A stretch of DNA of 64,000 nt from Thalassospiraceae bacterium LMO-SO8 (GTDB taxonomy: Bacteria; Pseudomonadota; Alphaproteobacteria; Rhodospirillales; Casp-alpha2): contig CP134226.1 in NCBI GenBank assembly GCA_031655335.1, forward strand, positions 434,001-498,000, written 5' to 3'. The notes under the pieces were generated by a model. It had not been told where the DNA came from. It ran no database searches and saw only the letters and a list, made by a program, of their open reading frames with translations. The translations under genes were made by a program, and so were the position numbers. The first letter of the stretch is position 1, and each line of letters begins with the position of its first letter. This document shows positions 7,481-16,501 of this stretch, in pieces.

Positions 7481-9718
7481 ATGACCGCTGCAACCCTTTT
7501 TCGCGCCGTCCGCCCAACCGCCCTGATCGCGGCCGCCTTGTTGCTGGTCTCCGCGACCGCCGCGCAGGCTGCTGGCACGGCGCAATCCGCCTGGCATGAA
7601 ACGGAGCAGACCAAGGCCCGCCTGATCGCCGCCGTGACCGGCACGGGGTCGGCCGCGATGCTGCGTCTGGGCCTGGAATTCCATATGCAGCCGGGATGGA
7701 AGATCTATTGGCGGTCGCCCGGCGACGCCGGTATCCCGCCCCGCCCCAACTGGGACGGTTCGGACAACCTGGAGTCAGCCAAGGTTCTTTGGCCCGCGCC
7801 GGAACGGTTCAGCGTGCTGGGCCTGGAAACCCTCGGTTACAAGAAAGAGGTCGTGTTCCCCATCGACGCCGTGCCGGCGGAACCGGGCAAGCCCCTCATG
7901 GTCAAGGCCACGATCCCCTACCTGACCTGCGACGACATCTGCATTCCCTACACGGCCGACCTGAGCCTGACCCTGCCGGCGGGGGCGGCCGAGCCCAGCG
8001 AATTCGCCCATCTGATCAGCCGCCACGCCGCCACCGTGCCGGGCGACGGCACCGGGCATGGGCTGATGCTGGCCGACGCGGCGGCGTTGAGCCCCGGCGA
8101 CACCGCCAAGGGCGAAATGCTGATCAGCGTGCGGGCGAAATCGGAAATGCCGTTCTCGGCCCCGGATATCTACCTGGAGGGCCCCGAGGTCCTGGCCTAC
8201 TCCAAGCCCCATGTGACCTTTTCCGACAACGGGCGCGAGGCGCGCCTGGACGTCACCGTCTACGGGGTCAAGGACCTGAACGGCGGGCCGCAGCGGTTGG
8301 CCAAGGAGACCCTGACCGCGACCCTGGTCGACGGCGCGCGCAGTGCCGAACGGCAGTTGATGCTGACGCCCGGCGACCTGGCGCCGCCCGCCGACGCCCC
8401 GGCCTTGAGCATCGCGGAAACAACCCCGGCGCGGCAGCCCAACCTGCTGCTGTTCATCGCCCTGGCCGTGCTGGGCGGGCTGATTCTCAACCTGATGCCC
8501 TGCGTGCTGCCCGTGCTGTCGATCAAGGTTCTGGGCGTCATGGGCCACGGCGGCGGCGACACGGGGCAGGTCCGCCGCGGATTCATCGCCTCGGCGCTGG
8601 GCATTCTCGCCGCCTTCATGGTGCTGGCCTCCGGGCTGGTGGCGTTGAAGGCCGCCGGCATGACCATCGGCTGGGGCATTCAGTTCCAGCAACCTTGGTT
8701 CCTCGCCGCCATGGCGGTGATCGTCTTCGTGTTCGCCTGCAACCTGTTCGGACTGTTCGAGATCGCCCTGCCCGAAACCATCGGCGACCTGGGCGCCCAT
8801 GCCGTGGATCCCGGTCACCACACCGGCCCCATGGGTCATTTCCTTCAGGGCGCCTTGGCGACCCTGCTGGCGACGCCTTGCTCCGCGCCCTTCCTGGGCA
8901 CCGCCGTGGGCTTCGCCCTGGCCCGGGGGGCGCTGGAAATCTATGCCATCTTCGCCGGATTGGCGCTGGGCCTCGCCCTGCCGTACCTCGCCATCGCGGC
9001 CGTGCCCGCCGCCGCCACCCGCCTGCCCCGCCCGGGCCCTTGGATGATCCGCCTGCGCCAGATCATGGGCCTGGCCCTGCTGGCCACGGCGGGCTGGCTG
9101 CTGTGGGTCGTCATGGGCATCCTGGGGGCGACCGCCACGGCCGGGCTGGCCGCCGGGCTGGCCGTCCTGGGCCTTGTCCTGTGGCTGTCCGGGCGCGGCG
9201 TGAAACCGGCCCGTGCCTTGGTGCCGGGGGCCCCCATCGCGCTTGGCGTCGCCATGGTGCTGGCCGCCGCCGTGCTGCCGACCGTGGGCGACGCGCCCCC
9301 CCGGACCGCCGGCGAGACGAACCTGCGCGGCGCCAAGGACGCGGATGCCCGCCTGTACTGGCAGCCGTTCGACGAGGCGCGGATCGCCCGTTTGGTGGCC
9401 GAGGGCAAGACCGTTCTGGTCGACGTCACCGCCGACTGGTGCATCACCTGTCAGGTCAACAAGCGCCTGGTCCTCAACCAGGGCGTGGTGCGCAAGGCCA
9501 TCGTCGACGGACGCATCGTCGCCATGATCGCCGACTGGACCCGCCCCGATCCGGTGATCGCCGCCTACCTGGCCAAATTCGGGCGCTACGGCATTCCGTT
9601 CAACGCCGTCTACGGGCCGCAGGCCCCGGACGGCATCCCGCTGCCCGAACTGCTGACGGAAAACGCGGTGACCGAGGCCGTCTCCCGCGCGGGCAACGTG
9701 GTGATCGCGAAAAACTAG
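7481..9718 (+). CDS. DsbD/ScsB-like transmembrane thiol:disulfide reductase
   Basis: A 745-residue membrane protein that should pass electrons from cytoplasmic thioredoxin to periplasmic thiols. Layout: signal peptide (1-31), periplasmic domain with a Cys150-x3-Cys154 pair (YLTCDDICIPY), a membrane domain from about residue 322 with conserved Cys341 (NLMPCVLPVLS) and Cys467 (ATPCSAPFLG), then a C-terminal thioredoxin-like domain with CITC at 654-657. The long N-terminal domain and C-x3-C pair resemble ScsB-type proteins rather than classical E. coli DsbD. Its likely electron acceptors include periplasmic peroxidase or chaperone systems. A terminator hairpin directly overlaps the stop, and a peroxiredoxin gene follows. 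Confidence 0.9.
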   Translation: MTAATLFRAVRPTALIAAALLLVSATAAQAAGTAQSAWHETEQTKARLIAAVTGTGSAAMLRLGLEFHMQPGWKIYWRSPGDAGIPPRPNWDGSDNLESAKVLWPAPERFSVLGLETLGYKKEVVFPIDAVPAEPGKPLMVKATIPYLTCDDICIPYTADLSLTLPAGAAEPSEFAHLISRHAATVPGDGTGHGLMLADAAALSPGDTAKGEMLISVRAKSEMPFSAPDIYLEGPEVLAYSKPHVTFSDNGREARLDVTVYGVKDLNGGPQRLAKETLTATLVDGARSAERQLMLTPGDLAPPADAPALSIAETTPARQPNLLLFIALAVLGGLILNLMPCVLPVLSIKVLGVMGHGGGDTGQVRRGFIASALGILAAFMVLASGLVALKAAGMTIGWGIQFQQPWFLAAMAVIVFVFACNLFGLFEIALPETIGDLGAHAVDPGHHTGPMGHFLQGALATLLATPCSAPFLGTAVGFALARGALEIYAIFAGLALGLALPYLAIAAVPAAATRLPRPGPWMIRLRQIMGLALLATAGWLLWVVMGILGATATAGLAAGLAVLGLVLWLSGRGVKPARALVPGAPIALGVAMVLAAAVLPTVGDAPPRTAGETNLRGAKDADARLYWQPFDEARIARLVAEGKTVLVDVTADWCITCQVNKRLVLNQGVVRKAIVDGRIVAMIADWTRPDPVIAAYLAKFGRYGIPFNAVYGPQAPDGIPLPELLTENAVTEAVSRAGNVVIAKN

Positions 9719-9746
9719 CCCGGCCGCCGCCGGCGGGGCTGTTTTT
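9717..9746 (+). terminator. Intrinsic terminator after the DsbD-like gene
   Basis: GC-rich inverted repeat AGCCCGGCCG...CGGCGGGGCT, with one mismatch, begins within the stop codon and is followed by GTTTTT. This is a classic rho-independent layout, so the peroxiredoxin downstream probably has its own promoter. Confidence 0.75.
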
Positions 9747-9859
9747 CATGGACTCTTCGCCGAAATCCACTATCTCATGCTGGCATGAACGGCCCGGGCG
9801 GCACCTGTCTACCGCCGCCCCCGGCCAGGTTTGAAAATCCAGATTCAGGGGAAATTCCA

Positions 9860-10342
9860 ATGACGATTGGTGTTGGTGACAAGATTCCGGCGGCGACGCT
9901 GTACCAGATGACCGGCGAAGGCCCGGCCGCGATTTCGACGGACGACATCTTCAACGGCAAGAAGGTCGCCATCTTCGGCGTGCCCGGCGCCTTCACGCCG
10001 ACCTGTTCGGCCAAGCACCTGCCGGGCTTCATCGCCAAGGCCGACGAATTCAAGGCCAAGGGCATCGACCAGATCGTCTGCATGTCCGTGAACGACGCCT
10101 TCGTCATGGGTGCCTGGGCCAAGGACCAGGGTGCCGACGATAAGGTTCTGCTGGTCGGCGACGGCTCGGCTGAGTTCACCAAGGCCGCCGGCCTGGAACT
10201 CGACCTGAACGCGCGCGGCCTCGGCCTGCGCTGCCAGCGCTTCGCCATGGTCGTCGACAACGGCACGGTGAAATCGATCGAGATCGACGCCGCCGGCGCC
10301 TTCGAGAAGACCAGCGCCGAAAGCGTCCTCGCCAGCCTGTAA
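9860..10342 (+). CDS. Peroxiredoxin, Prx5-type
   Basis: A 160-residue thiol peroxidase that reduces H2O2 and organic hydroperoxides. The peroxidatic cysteine is Cys49 in GVPGAFTPTCSAKHLPG, the Prx5 signature. RCQRFAMVVDNG near the C-terminus is also typical. The start is set at the ATG at 9860, preceded by GGGGAAA, rather than the ATG 75 bases upstream, because the family N-terminus begins at MTIGVGDKIP. It sits between two terminators, so it appears monocistronic. The adjacent DsbD-like reductase hints at shared redox function. Confidence 0.95.
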   Translation: MTIGVGDKIPAATLYQMTGEGPAAISTDDIFNGKKVAIFGVPGAFTPTCSAKHLPGFIAKADEFKAKGIDQIVCMSVNDAFVMGAWAKDQGADDKVLLVGDGSAEFTKAAGLELDLNARGLGLRCQRFAMVVDNGTVKSIEIDAAGAFEKTSAESVLASL

Positions 10343-10350
10343 TGAAAGCA

Positions 10351-10391
10351 CAGCCCCCGGAGGGTGCGGAAAGCACCCCCGGGGGCTGTTT
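10351..10391. terminator. Strong bidirectional hairpin between convergent genes
   Basis: CAGCCCCCGGAGGGTGC pairs with GCACCCCCGGGGGCTG around a GGAAA loop, with a single bulged base. It lies between the peroxiredoxin stop and the stop of the convergent ABC ATPase gene and can terminate both transcripts. Confidence 0.85.
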
Positions 10392-10393
10392 GC

Positions 10394-11488
10394 TTACGCC
10401 GGCAACAGCCGGATATCGGCGGCCTCGACGCCCAGGCGCACATTGTCGCCGACGGCATGGACGGCCCGGCCCACGCGATGGGTCTCGTCGACCAGCATCG
10501 ACGCCCCGCCGACCCGCACCGCGTAACGCACGATGGTGCCGAGAAACTCCAGCATCTCCACCGTACCCTCCAACACCGCCGCGGCCTCGCCGAGCGCGCC
10601 GTCCGCATCCGTGATCGTCAGGTTCTGCGGCCGCATCATCGCGGCCACTCGGTCACCGGCCGCCCCGGCGCCCGGCGCAAGCGGCAGACGCGGCCCCGCG
10701 TCCGCGGCAAACCAAAGCCCGCCGTCCCCGGCCTCGATCCGGCCTTCCAGCAGATTGGCCGTGCCCAGGAAGCTGGCCACGAAGCGGTTGGCCGGATTGT
10801 CGTAAAGGTCCAGCGGCGTCCCCGTCTGCTGGATCACGCCCTGATCAAGCACGGCCATGCGGTCGGAAATGGTGTTGGCCTCTTCCTGGTCGTGGGTCAC
10901 GAAGATGGTGGTCAGGTTCAATTTGCGCTGAAGTTCGTGGATTTCGCGGCGCATCTGCACCCGCAGGTTGGCGTCCAGGTTGGACAGCGGCTCGTCCAGC
11001 AGCAGCACCCGCGGCTCGACCACGATGGTCCGCGCCAGGGCGACCCGCTGTTGCTGTCCGCCGGACAATTGCGACGGCCGGCGGTCACCGTAGGCGGCAA
11101 GCCCGACCAGATCCAACGCCGCCTCGACCCGCTCGGCGATCTCGCGCGCCGGAACCTTGCGTTCCTCCAGCCCGAAAGCGACGTTCTTGCGCACGGTCAT
11201 GTGCGGCCACAGGGCATAGGACTGGAACACCATGCCGACGTTGCGGTCCCAGGGCGCCAGGCCGGCGATGTCGTCGCCGTCGATCAGGATGCGTCCGCCC
11301 GGACGCGGCCCGAACCCGGCGATGGAGCGCAGCAGGGTCGATTTTCCCGACCCCGACGGGCCCAGGAAGGTGAACAGCTCGCCCGGCTTGATCTCCAGGT
11401 TCACGCCCTTCAACACTTCGGTCTTGCCGAAGGACAGGCTGAGATTGTCGACGGTGACCGTGACGCCGCTGGTTTGGTTCAGTGCCAT
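10394..11488 (-). CDS. ABC importer ATP-binding protein (AfuC/FbpC/PgtC-system type)
   Basis: A 364-residue ATPase of the CUT1/Fe3+/phosphonate-like group that energises the permease encoded just upstream. Walker A GPSGSGKST is at 43-51, the signature is LSGGQQQRVALAR, Walker B is RVLLLDEPLSNLD, and the switch histidine is in IFVTHDQEEA. A C-terminal TOBE-type extension follows. It starts two bases after the permease stop. Substrate class is inferred only from the binding protein of the operon. Confidence 0.93.
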   Translation of the reverse strand: MALNQTSGVTVTVDNLSLSFGKTEVLKGVNLEIKPGELFTFLGPSGSGKSTLLRSIAGFGPRPGGRILIDGDDIAGLAPWDRNVGMVFQSYALWPHMTVRKNVAFGLEERKVPAREIAERVEAALDLVGLAAYGDRRPSQLSGGQQQRVALARTIVVEPRVLLLDEPLSNLDANLRVQMRREIHELQRKLNLTTIFVTHDQEEANTISDRMAVLDQGVIQQTGTPLDLYDNPANRFVASFLGTANLLEGRIEAGDGGLWFAADAGPRLPLAPGAGAAGDRVAAMMRPQNLTITDADGALGEAAAVLEGTVEMLEFLGTIVRYAVRVGGASMLVDETHRVGRAVHAVGDNVRLGVEAADIRLLPA

Positions 11489-11490
11489 GA

Positions 11491-13215
11491 TTATGCTCCC
11501 TGGACTTTTTCTTGCGGGGCCGCCGCCTGCCGGGGCGCCCGTTCGCTTTCCTTCTTATCGATGATGCGGTGCGACAGATAGGTCGCGATCCCGATGATGA
11601 GCACGGCGATCATGCCCAGCGCCGCCCCCGGCCCGCGCCCGGACGCGGACTGCATGAATTCATAGATGCCGTAGGCAAGCGGCGCGTCCGATTCCTGGGA
11701 CACCAGCATGATCGTCGCCGACAGTTCGACCGAGGCGGTGGCGAAACTGGTCACGAAGCCGGCGACGATGCCGCCCATCATCAGCGGCACGACGACGCGG
11801 CGCACGGTGCGGCTTTTCGTCGCCCCCAGGTTCTCGGCCGCTTCCTCCAGCATCACGCTGACCTGCTGCAAGGCCGCGACACAGGCGCGCAAGGCATAAG
11901 GCAGGCGCCGAATGGCCAGCGCGATGACGATGATCACCCACCAGGACGCCAGGGGCTTGTCGATGAACGGCACATCGAACTGATAGAAGGTGCGCAAATA
12001 GCCGATGCCCAACACCACGCCGGGAATGGCCACGGCCCCCATGGCCATGTAGTCCAGCAGCTTGCGCCCGGGCAGGCCGGTGCGCCACACCACATAGGCG
12101 ATGGCGGTGCCGAACACCACGTCGATCCCGGCGGCCAGCCCGGCGTACAGCAACGTGTTGGTGATGTAGACCGAGGAGGTCGAGACCACGTCGACATAAT
12201 GCTGCGCCGTATAGGCGTCGGGCAGCGGGCTGAACGACCACACGGTCCCGAAGCTGAGCAGCGTCAGCGCGATATGCGGCGACAGCACCAGCAGCAGGAT
12301 CAGGATCACCACGGTATAGCAGCCGGCCTTTTCCCAGCCCGCCAGATCGCGCTTCATGAGCCCGCCGCCGCCCTTCTGCACGGTCGCGTAATCCTTGCCG
12401 CGCAATGCCAGGAACGAGGTCCACAGCGCGAGCAGGGAAAACGCCACCAGGATCACCGAAATCACGTAGCCCATGGGATCGTTGATGCCGATGGACGAGA
12501 TGCGCAGGTACGCCTGCGGCGCCAGCATGTTGTTGATGTTGAGCAGCAGCGGCGTGCCCAGGTCGTCGAACACCTTGAGAAACACCAGGGACGCTCCGGC
12601 CACATAGCCCGGCATGGCGAGCGGAAACACGATGCGCCGGAACAGCCGGCCGCGGCTGGCCCCCAGGTTCTGCGCCGCTTCCTCCATGGATCGGTCGATG
12701 TTGTTCAAGGCCGCCGACAGATTGATCAGGATGAAGGGAAAATAATGGACGCTTTCGACGAAGATCACGCCGTTCAGCCCCTCCATGAAGGGAATGGTGA
12801 AGCCGAGGTATTGATCGAGCAGCAGGTTGATCGAACCGTTCTGCCCGAACAGCAACACCATGGCCACGGCCCCCACGAAGGGCGGCATGATCAAGGGAAT
12901 GACGCCGAGCGTCTGGATCAGGATCGATCCGCCGAAATTGAACCGTGTCGTGAAATAGGCCAGCGGCAGGGCGAACACCGACGCCAGGACCACGGACATG
13001 GACGCCACGTAGAAGGAATTGAAGAAGGATTCCTGAAACAGTGAGGTGTTGAAGAAGTCGATGAAGTTGATCAGCGTCAAGGCACCCGTGTTGGGGTCCT
13101 GGAACGCCACGTAGATGACCTTGGCCACCGGCACGACCAAGAACACGATCAGGAACAATGCAAGGGACAGGGCGACGGCGGCGGGGCCCCAATGGCTGCG
13201 CGATACGGTGATCAA
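11491..13215 (-). CDS. ABC importer permease, fused two-domain type
   Basis: A 574-residue inner-membrane protein with two copies of the binding-protein-dependent permease domain, as in the FbpB/AfuB group. About 12 hydrophobic segments are visible. Each half carries an EAA loop that docks on the ATPase: EEAAQNLGASRGRLFRRIVFP in the first half, and EEAAENLGATKSRTVRRVVVP in the second. It is the second gene of the operon SBP-permease-ATPase. A 9-bp hairpin lies between it and the binding-protein gene, probably lowering its expression relative to that gene. Confidence 0.93.
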   Translation of the reverse strand: MITVSRSHWGPAAVALSLALFLIVFLVVPVAKVIYVAFQDPNTGALTLINFIDFFNTSLFQESFFNSFYVASMSVVLASVFALPLAYFTTRFNFGGSILIQTLGVIPLIMPPFVGAVAMVLLFGQNGSINLLLDQYLGFTIPFMEGLNGVIFVESVHYFPFILINLSAALNNIDRSMEEAAQNLGASRGRLFRRIVFPLAMPGYVAGASLVFLKVFDDLGTPLLLNINNMLAPQAYLRISSIGINDPMGYVISVILVAFSLLALWTSFLALRGKDYATVQKGGGGLMKRDLAGWEKAGCYTVVILILLLVLSPHIALTLLSFGTVWSFSPLPDAYTAQHYVDVVSTSSVYITNTLLYAGLAAGIDVVFGTAIAYVVWRTGLPGRKLLDYMAMGAVAIPGVVLGIGYLRTFYQFDVPFIDKPLASWWVIIVIALAIRRLPYALRACVAALQQVSVMLEEAAENLGATKSRTVRRVVVPLMMGGIVAGFVTSFATASVELSATIMLVSQESDAPLAYGIYEFMQSASGRGPGAALGMIAVLIIGIATYLSHRIIDKKESERAPRQAAAPQEKVQGA

Positions 13216-13260
13216 GACATCCCCCGGTCGGTATTGGGAAAGGCGCGAATGGAAAACACA

Positions 13261-13290
13261 GGCGCCCGGCCCGCGACCGGACCGGGCGCC
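13261..13290 (-). terminator. Intercistronic hairpin between binding-protein and permease genes
   Basis: Perfect 9-bp stem GGCGCCCGG / CCGGGCGCC with a 12-base loop, placed 15 bases after the binding-protein stop. On the transcribed strand it is followed by TGTGTTTTCC. Such structures partially terminate or protect the upstream mRNA, giving excess binding protein. Confidence 0.6.
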
Positions 13291-13305
13291 CGATGTTCGA
13301 TGGGC

Positions 13306-14655
13306 CTACAGCATGGAGGCGGCTTTTTCCGCCAGTTCCTTGGCCTTGGCGTAGTTCGCCTTGACCTCGTCATCCCACTGCTGCTCGATCTCGGCCTGAC
13401 GGCCGGTGACCTTTGTCTTGGCGTCCTTGCGCTTCTTCTTGAAGATCGCGTTGAACTCCTTCTTGCCGGCCTCGGCCTCGGTGATCGGCATCTTGGCGAC
13501 CAGGGTCTCGGCTTCGGCGATCAGCTTGGCCGCGTCGGCGTTGGATTTGCCCTTGGCCTTCGCCTTGGCGTCGTGGATCGCCTTCACCGCCCCCTGCAGG
13601 TCGTCCAGGCGATAGGTCACCAGCACGTCGAACAGGGAATTGACCACGTTGTAACGGCCCTTGGACTTGTCCAGGTCGAACTTGACGGCCGCGCCGAGGG
13701 AGGTGTCCTTGAACGGGTTGGGGAACCCGGCGGGCGCCTTGGCGTAGGTCTCGGGATTGACCGGAAGGCGGCGAATTTTCGGATCCAGCAACACTTCCTG
13801 GCCCTTGGCCGAGAGCAGAAATTCAATGAAGGCCGCCGCCGCCTTGGGGTGCGGCGCGTTCTTCACGATCGCGATGTTGGCCGGCACCAGGGTGGTGATC
13901 GGCGGGTACAGGAATTCGACCGGGAAACCCGACGCCTGCGACGACAAACCGAAGAAGTCGATCACGATACCAAGCCCGAATTGGCCGGAGTTGACGCCGT
14001 CGGGCACGCCGAAGCTGCGTTCGGTGACGGTCTTGAAGTTGCCGGAAATGGCCTTCATCAAGGCCCAGCCCTTTTCCCAGCCCATGCCCTGAAGGATCGT
14101 TTCCAAGGTCAGATGCGTGGTGCCGGAACGCGACGGGGCGCTCATGCCGACATGACCGAAGTAGATGGGATCCGCCAACTCGGCCCAGGTCTTGGGCACC
14201 GGCAGGTTCTTGGCCTTCAGGTAGCGGGTGTTCCACATGATGCCGTAGCCGGACGCGGCGAAGCCCTTGTAATAGCCGTCCGGGTCGTTAATCGGAAAGG
14301 CGCCGACCTTTTCCGGGATGCCCTTTACCTTGACGTCGTACTTGGCCAGCAGGCCGTCGCCCTTCAACACCTCGAAGGCGTCGGGCGCCGAGGCCCAGAA
14401 CATGTCGGCCTTGTTGTTCTTGGCCGTTTCCTGAAGGAACTTGATGCCGGCTGTGGTCTTTTTCTTCAGCATCTCCACTTCGACGCCGGGATGCGCGGCC
14501 TCGAACGCCTTCTTGACCGTCACCGTGGTATCCGGCGGATACGACGTGACGATCACCAGCTTGCCTTCCAGATCAGCGGCGAATGCCGGTAATGCCGATA
14601 CGGCCAGCACGGCGAGCGCGCCGGAAACCGCACGCAGGAAATCCTTGCGTTTCAT
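13306..14655 (-). CDS. Periplasmic substrate-binding protein of ABC importer, with long C-terminal helical extension
   Basis: A 449-residue protein with a signal peptide (1-26, ALPAFAA cleavage region) and an extracellular solute-binding domain (about 30-345) of the Fe3+/organophosphate/phosphonate group. Blocks such as ADMFWASAPDAFEVLKGDG, SGTTHLTLETILQGMGWEKG and SFGVPDGVNSG recall the PgtC/AfuA phosphoglycerate or sugar-phosphate receptors more than ferric-ion receptors. Unusual: about 100 C-terminal residues rich in Lys, Ala and Glu, predicted helical. First gene of the operon. The exact ligand remains open; iron is the main alternative. Confidence 0.88.
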   Translation of the reverse strand: MKRKDFLRAVSGALAVLAVSALPAFAADLEGKLVIVTSYPPDTTVTVKKAFEAAHPGVEVEMLKKKTTAGIKFLQETAKNNKADMFWASAPDAFEVLKGDGLLAKYDVKVKGIPEKVGAFPINDPDGYYKGFAASGYGIMWNTRYLKAKNLPVPKTWAELADPIYFGHVGMSAPSRSGTTHLTLETILQGMGWEKGWALMKAISGNFKTVTERSFGVPDGVNSGQFGLGIVIDFFGLSSQASGFPVEFLYPPITTLVPANIAIVKNAPHPKAAAAFIEFLLSAKGQEVLLDPKIRRLPVNPETYAKAPAGFPNPFKDTSLGAAVKFDLDKSKGRYNVVNSLFDVLVTYRLDDLQGAVKAIHDAKAKAKGKSNADAAKLIAEAETLVAKMPITEAEAGKKEFNAIFKKKRKDAKTKVTGRQAEIEQQWDDEVKANYAKAKELAEKAASML

Positions 14656-14833
14656 TCTCTTGGTGTCCTCCGAGACGTGAAGATCGACGATCTTCCAGTT
14701 TTTGCGCCCCTGCGCCGTTCATTGCGGGCAGGACGGTTCTGCTATGAATGTAACAAAACCGTAACAAAACTGTAGCATCCCGAATTACAGATTCCGACCG
14801 TATTTTGCGGCTTCGGTGGGAATCCGGCCGGCC

Positions 14834-15502
14834 TCAGGGCAGGCCGTTGCGGCCATGGGCGAGATAGGCCGGGCGCTGACTCAGCAACTCGTAATAGGCC
14901 GCAAGCGCCGGGGTCTCCGGCTTCTCGAATCCATCGATCTTGAACCAGCGGTTGACCACCAGACCCATGGGAATGTCGGCCAGGGTGAAGGTCTTGCCCG
15001 TGATATAGGGGCCGTTTGCCGCCAGATGGGCCTCGACGATCTGCATGTCGTGGATCAGGTCCTTGCGGCCCTGGTTGACGAACCAGTCGTTGTTCCAGGG
15101 CGCTTCCTTCAACACCCCGCCCAGGAAGGCGCCGCGCAGCGCATGGGTCAGGTCGTAGGCGATCCAGTCCATCCACTGTTCGATCTGCTGACGCTTGACC
15201 AGATCGGCGGGGTACAGGTCGTCCCGCCCCGCCTTGGCCGCCAGATAGCGGATGATGGAATTGGATTCCCGCATCACCGCCCCGCCGTCGAGCACCACCG
15301 GCACCTGGGCGACCGGGTTGAGGGCGAGGAATTCCGGTTCCGTGCAGGCGCGGAAGCCGCGGCCGTAATCCTCGCGCTCATACGGCATGTCCATCTCGTC
15401 GCAGACCCAGAGGATCTTGCGCACGTTGAAGGAATTGGCGCGGCCGAGGATGCGGACCGGCGCCCCTTTCGGGGCATTCATGGATGAGGTTTGGGCTGAC
15501 AT
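14834..15502 (-). CDS. Glutathione S-transferase family protein
   Basis: A 222-residue cytosolic GST with an N-terminal thioredoxin-like half (RILGRANSFNVRKILWVCDE, then the glutathione-binding NPVAQVPVVLDGG and RESNSIIRYLA) and an all-helical C-terminal half. GGAGG precedes the ATG at 15502. It diverges from a LysR gene 108 bases away, with a perfect inverted repeat between them, so LysR control is likely. Its downstream neighbour is the ABC importer operon. The substrate is not predictable; detoxification is the general role. Confidence 0.92.
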   Translation of the reverse strand: MSAQTSSMNAPKGAPVRILGRANSFNVRKILWVCDEMDMPYEREDYGRGFRACTEPEFLALNPVAQVPVVLDGGAVMRESNSIIRYLAAKAGRDDLYPADLVKRQQIEQWMDWIAYDLTHALRGAFLGGVLKEAPWNNDWFVNQGRKDLIHDMQIVEAHLAANGPYITGKTFTLADIPMGLVVNRWFKIDGFEKPETPALAAYYELLSQRPAYLAHGRNGLP

Positions 15503-15574
15503 GGGGGGCCTCCGGGGTTCGGGTCTGGTTTTTGTTGATCTGCGCCCATGGTCTGCCTTGCCATTGCTGAAATC

Positions 15575-15618
15575 AAATTCATAAATTATAACTATTCATC
15601 TATTTAATTTATGAATTT
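15575..15618. promoter_or_regulatory. Perfect 14-bp inverted repeat in the GST/LysR divergent region (candidate operator)
   Basis: Arms AAATTCATAAATTA (15575-15588) and TAATTTATGAATTT (15605-15618) are exact reverse complements with a 16-base spacer. The region is almost pure A/T inside very GC-rich DNA. The right arm includes the ATG of the LysR gene (15611-15613). Autoregulation by the LysR protein is the simplest reading. Confidence 0.65.
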
Positions 15619-16501
15619 CACACTCCGCCAATTGCAGGTCCTGACCGCCGTCGCACGCCACGGCAGCTTTACCCGCGCCGCCCAGGATCTGGGCATGACC
15701 CAGTCCGCCGTCAGCACCAGCGTCCGCCATCTGGAGGCCGAACTGGGCCTGCCCCTGTTCGAGCGCGACACCCGCAATGTCCGCCCCACGGAAGCCGGAC
15801 GCGACCTGGCGGCCCGCGTCGGCGGATTGCTGAATGATCTGGCCAACGCCCTGGAAAATGCCCGCGGCACCGCCGAACGTCGGCGCGGACGGGTCCGCAT
15901 CGCCGCCGTGCCGACGGCGGTCACGCGGCTGCTGCCGCCCTGCTGCGCGGAATGCCGCGGCCGTTATCCGGAAATCGACCTGCGCATCGAGGAAATGGCG
16001 GCCGAGGACGTGGCGGCGGCGGTGTTGGACGGCCGCGCCGACTTGGGCGTGCTCAACGAAGGGCGGCAGGACCTTGCCATGCTGGCCGCGACGCCGCTGG
16101 GCAACGATGTTTTCTGCCTGATCTGCCCCCAGGGCCATCCCCTGGCGCGCAAACGCGCCCCGACATGGCGGGACCTGGACGGCCAGGACATGGTGATGCT
16201 GGATGCCCGCACGGGCAGCCGCGCGCTGATCGACGCCGTTCTGCGGAACCAGGGGGTCAGCGTCCGCCCCGTGCAGGAGATGTCCCGGCCCGAAGCGGTC
16301 GCGGCCCTGGTCGCGGCGGGCATGGGGATCGCCGTGCTGCCGGAACTGGCGGCGCCGACGGCGGCGGACCGGGTGCTGGTCACCCGTAGACTGTCGGAAC
16401 CCGAGGCCTTCCGGCGGATGGTGCTGGTCCATGCCCCCGGGCGGACCTTGGAAGGCCCGGCCGCCCTGGTCGCCGAGATATTAGCCCGCCGGGGCGCTTA
16501 G
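15611..16501 (+). CDS. LysR-family transcriptional regulator
   Basis: A 296-residue regulator with an N-terminal winged HTH (MNFTLRQLQVLTAVARHGSF through about residue 60) and a substrate-binding domain from about 90 to 295. The ATG is embedded in the right arm of a perfect inverted repeat and has no Shine-Dalgarno in front (CTATTTAATTT), which suggests a leaderless or very short-leader mRNA. It diverges from the GST gene, its probable target. Its stop overlaps the stop region of the convergent PHA depolymerase gene by four bases. The inducer is unknown. Confidence 0.94.
   Translation: MNFTLRQLQVLTAVARHGSFTRAAQDLGMTQSAVSTSVRHLEAELGLPLFERDTRNVRPTEAGRDLAARVGGLLNDLANALENARGTAERRRGRVRIAAVPTAVTRLLPPCCAECRGRYPEIDLRIEEMAAEDVAAAVLDGRADLGVLNEGRQDLAMLAATPLGNDVFCLICPQGHPLARKRAPTWRDLDGQDMVMLDARTGSRALIDAVLRNQGVSVRPVQEMSRPEAVAALVAAGMGIAVLPELAAPTAADRVLVTRRLSEPEAFRRMVLVHAPGRTLEGPAALVAEILARRGA

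Noticed and set aside
7696-9834. Long open frame (over 700 codons) on the + strand overlapping the DsbD-like gene
   Set aside because: It is a shadow frame in GC-rich coding DNA: Arg/Pro/Gly-rich product with no domain, inside a well-supported gene.
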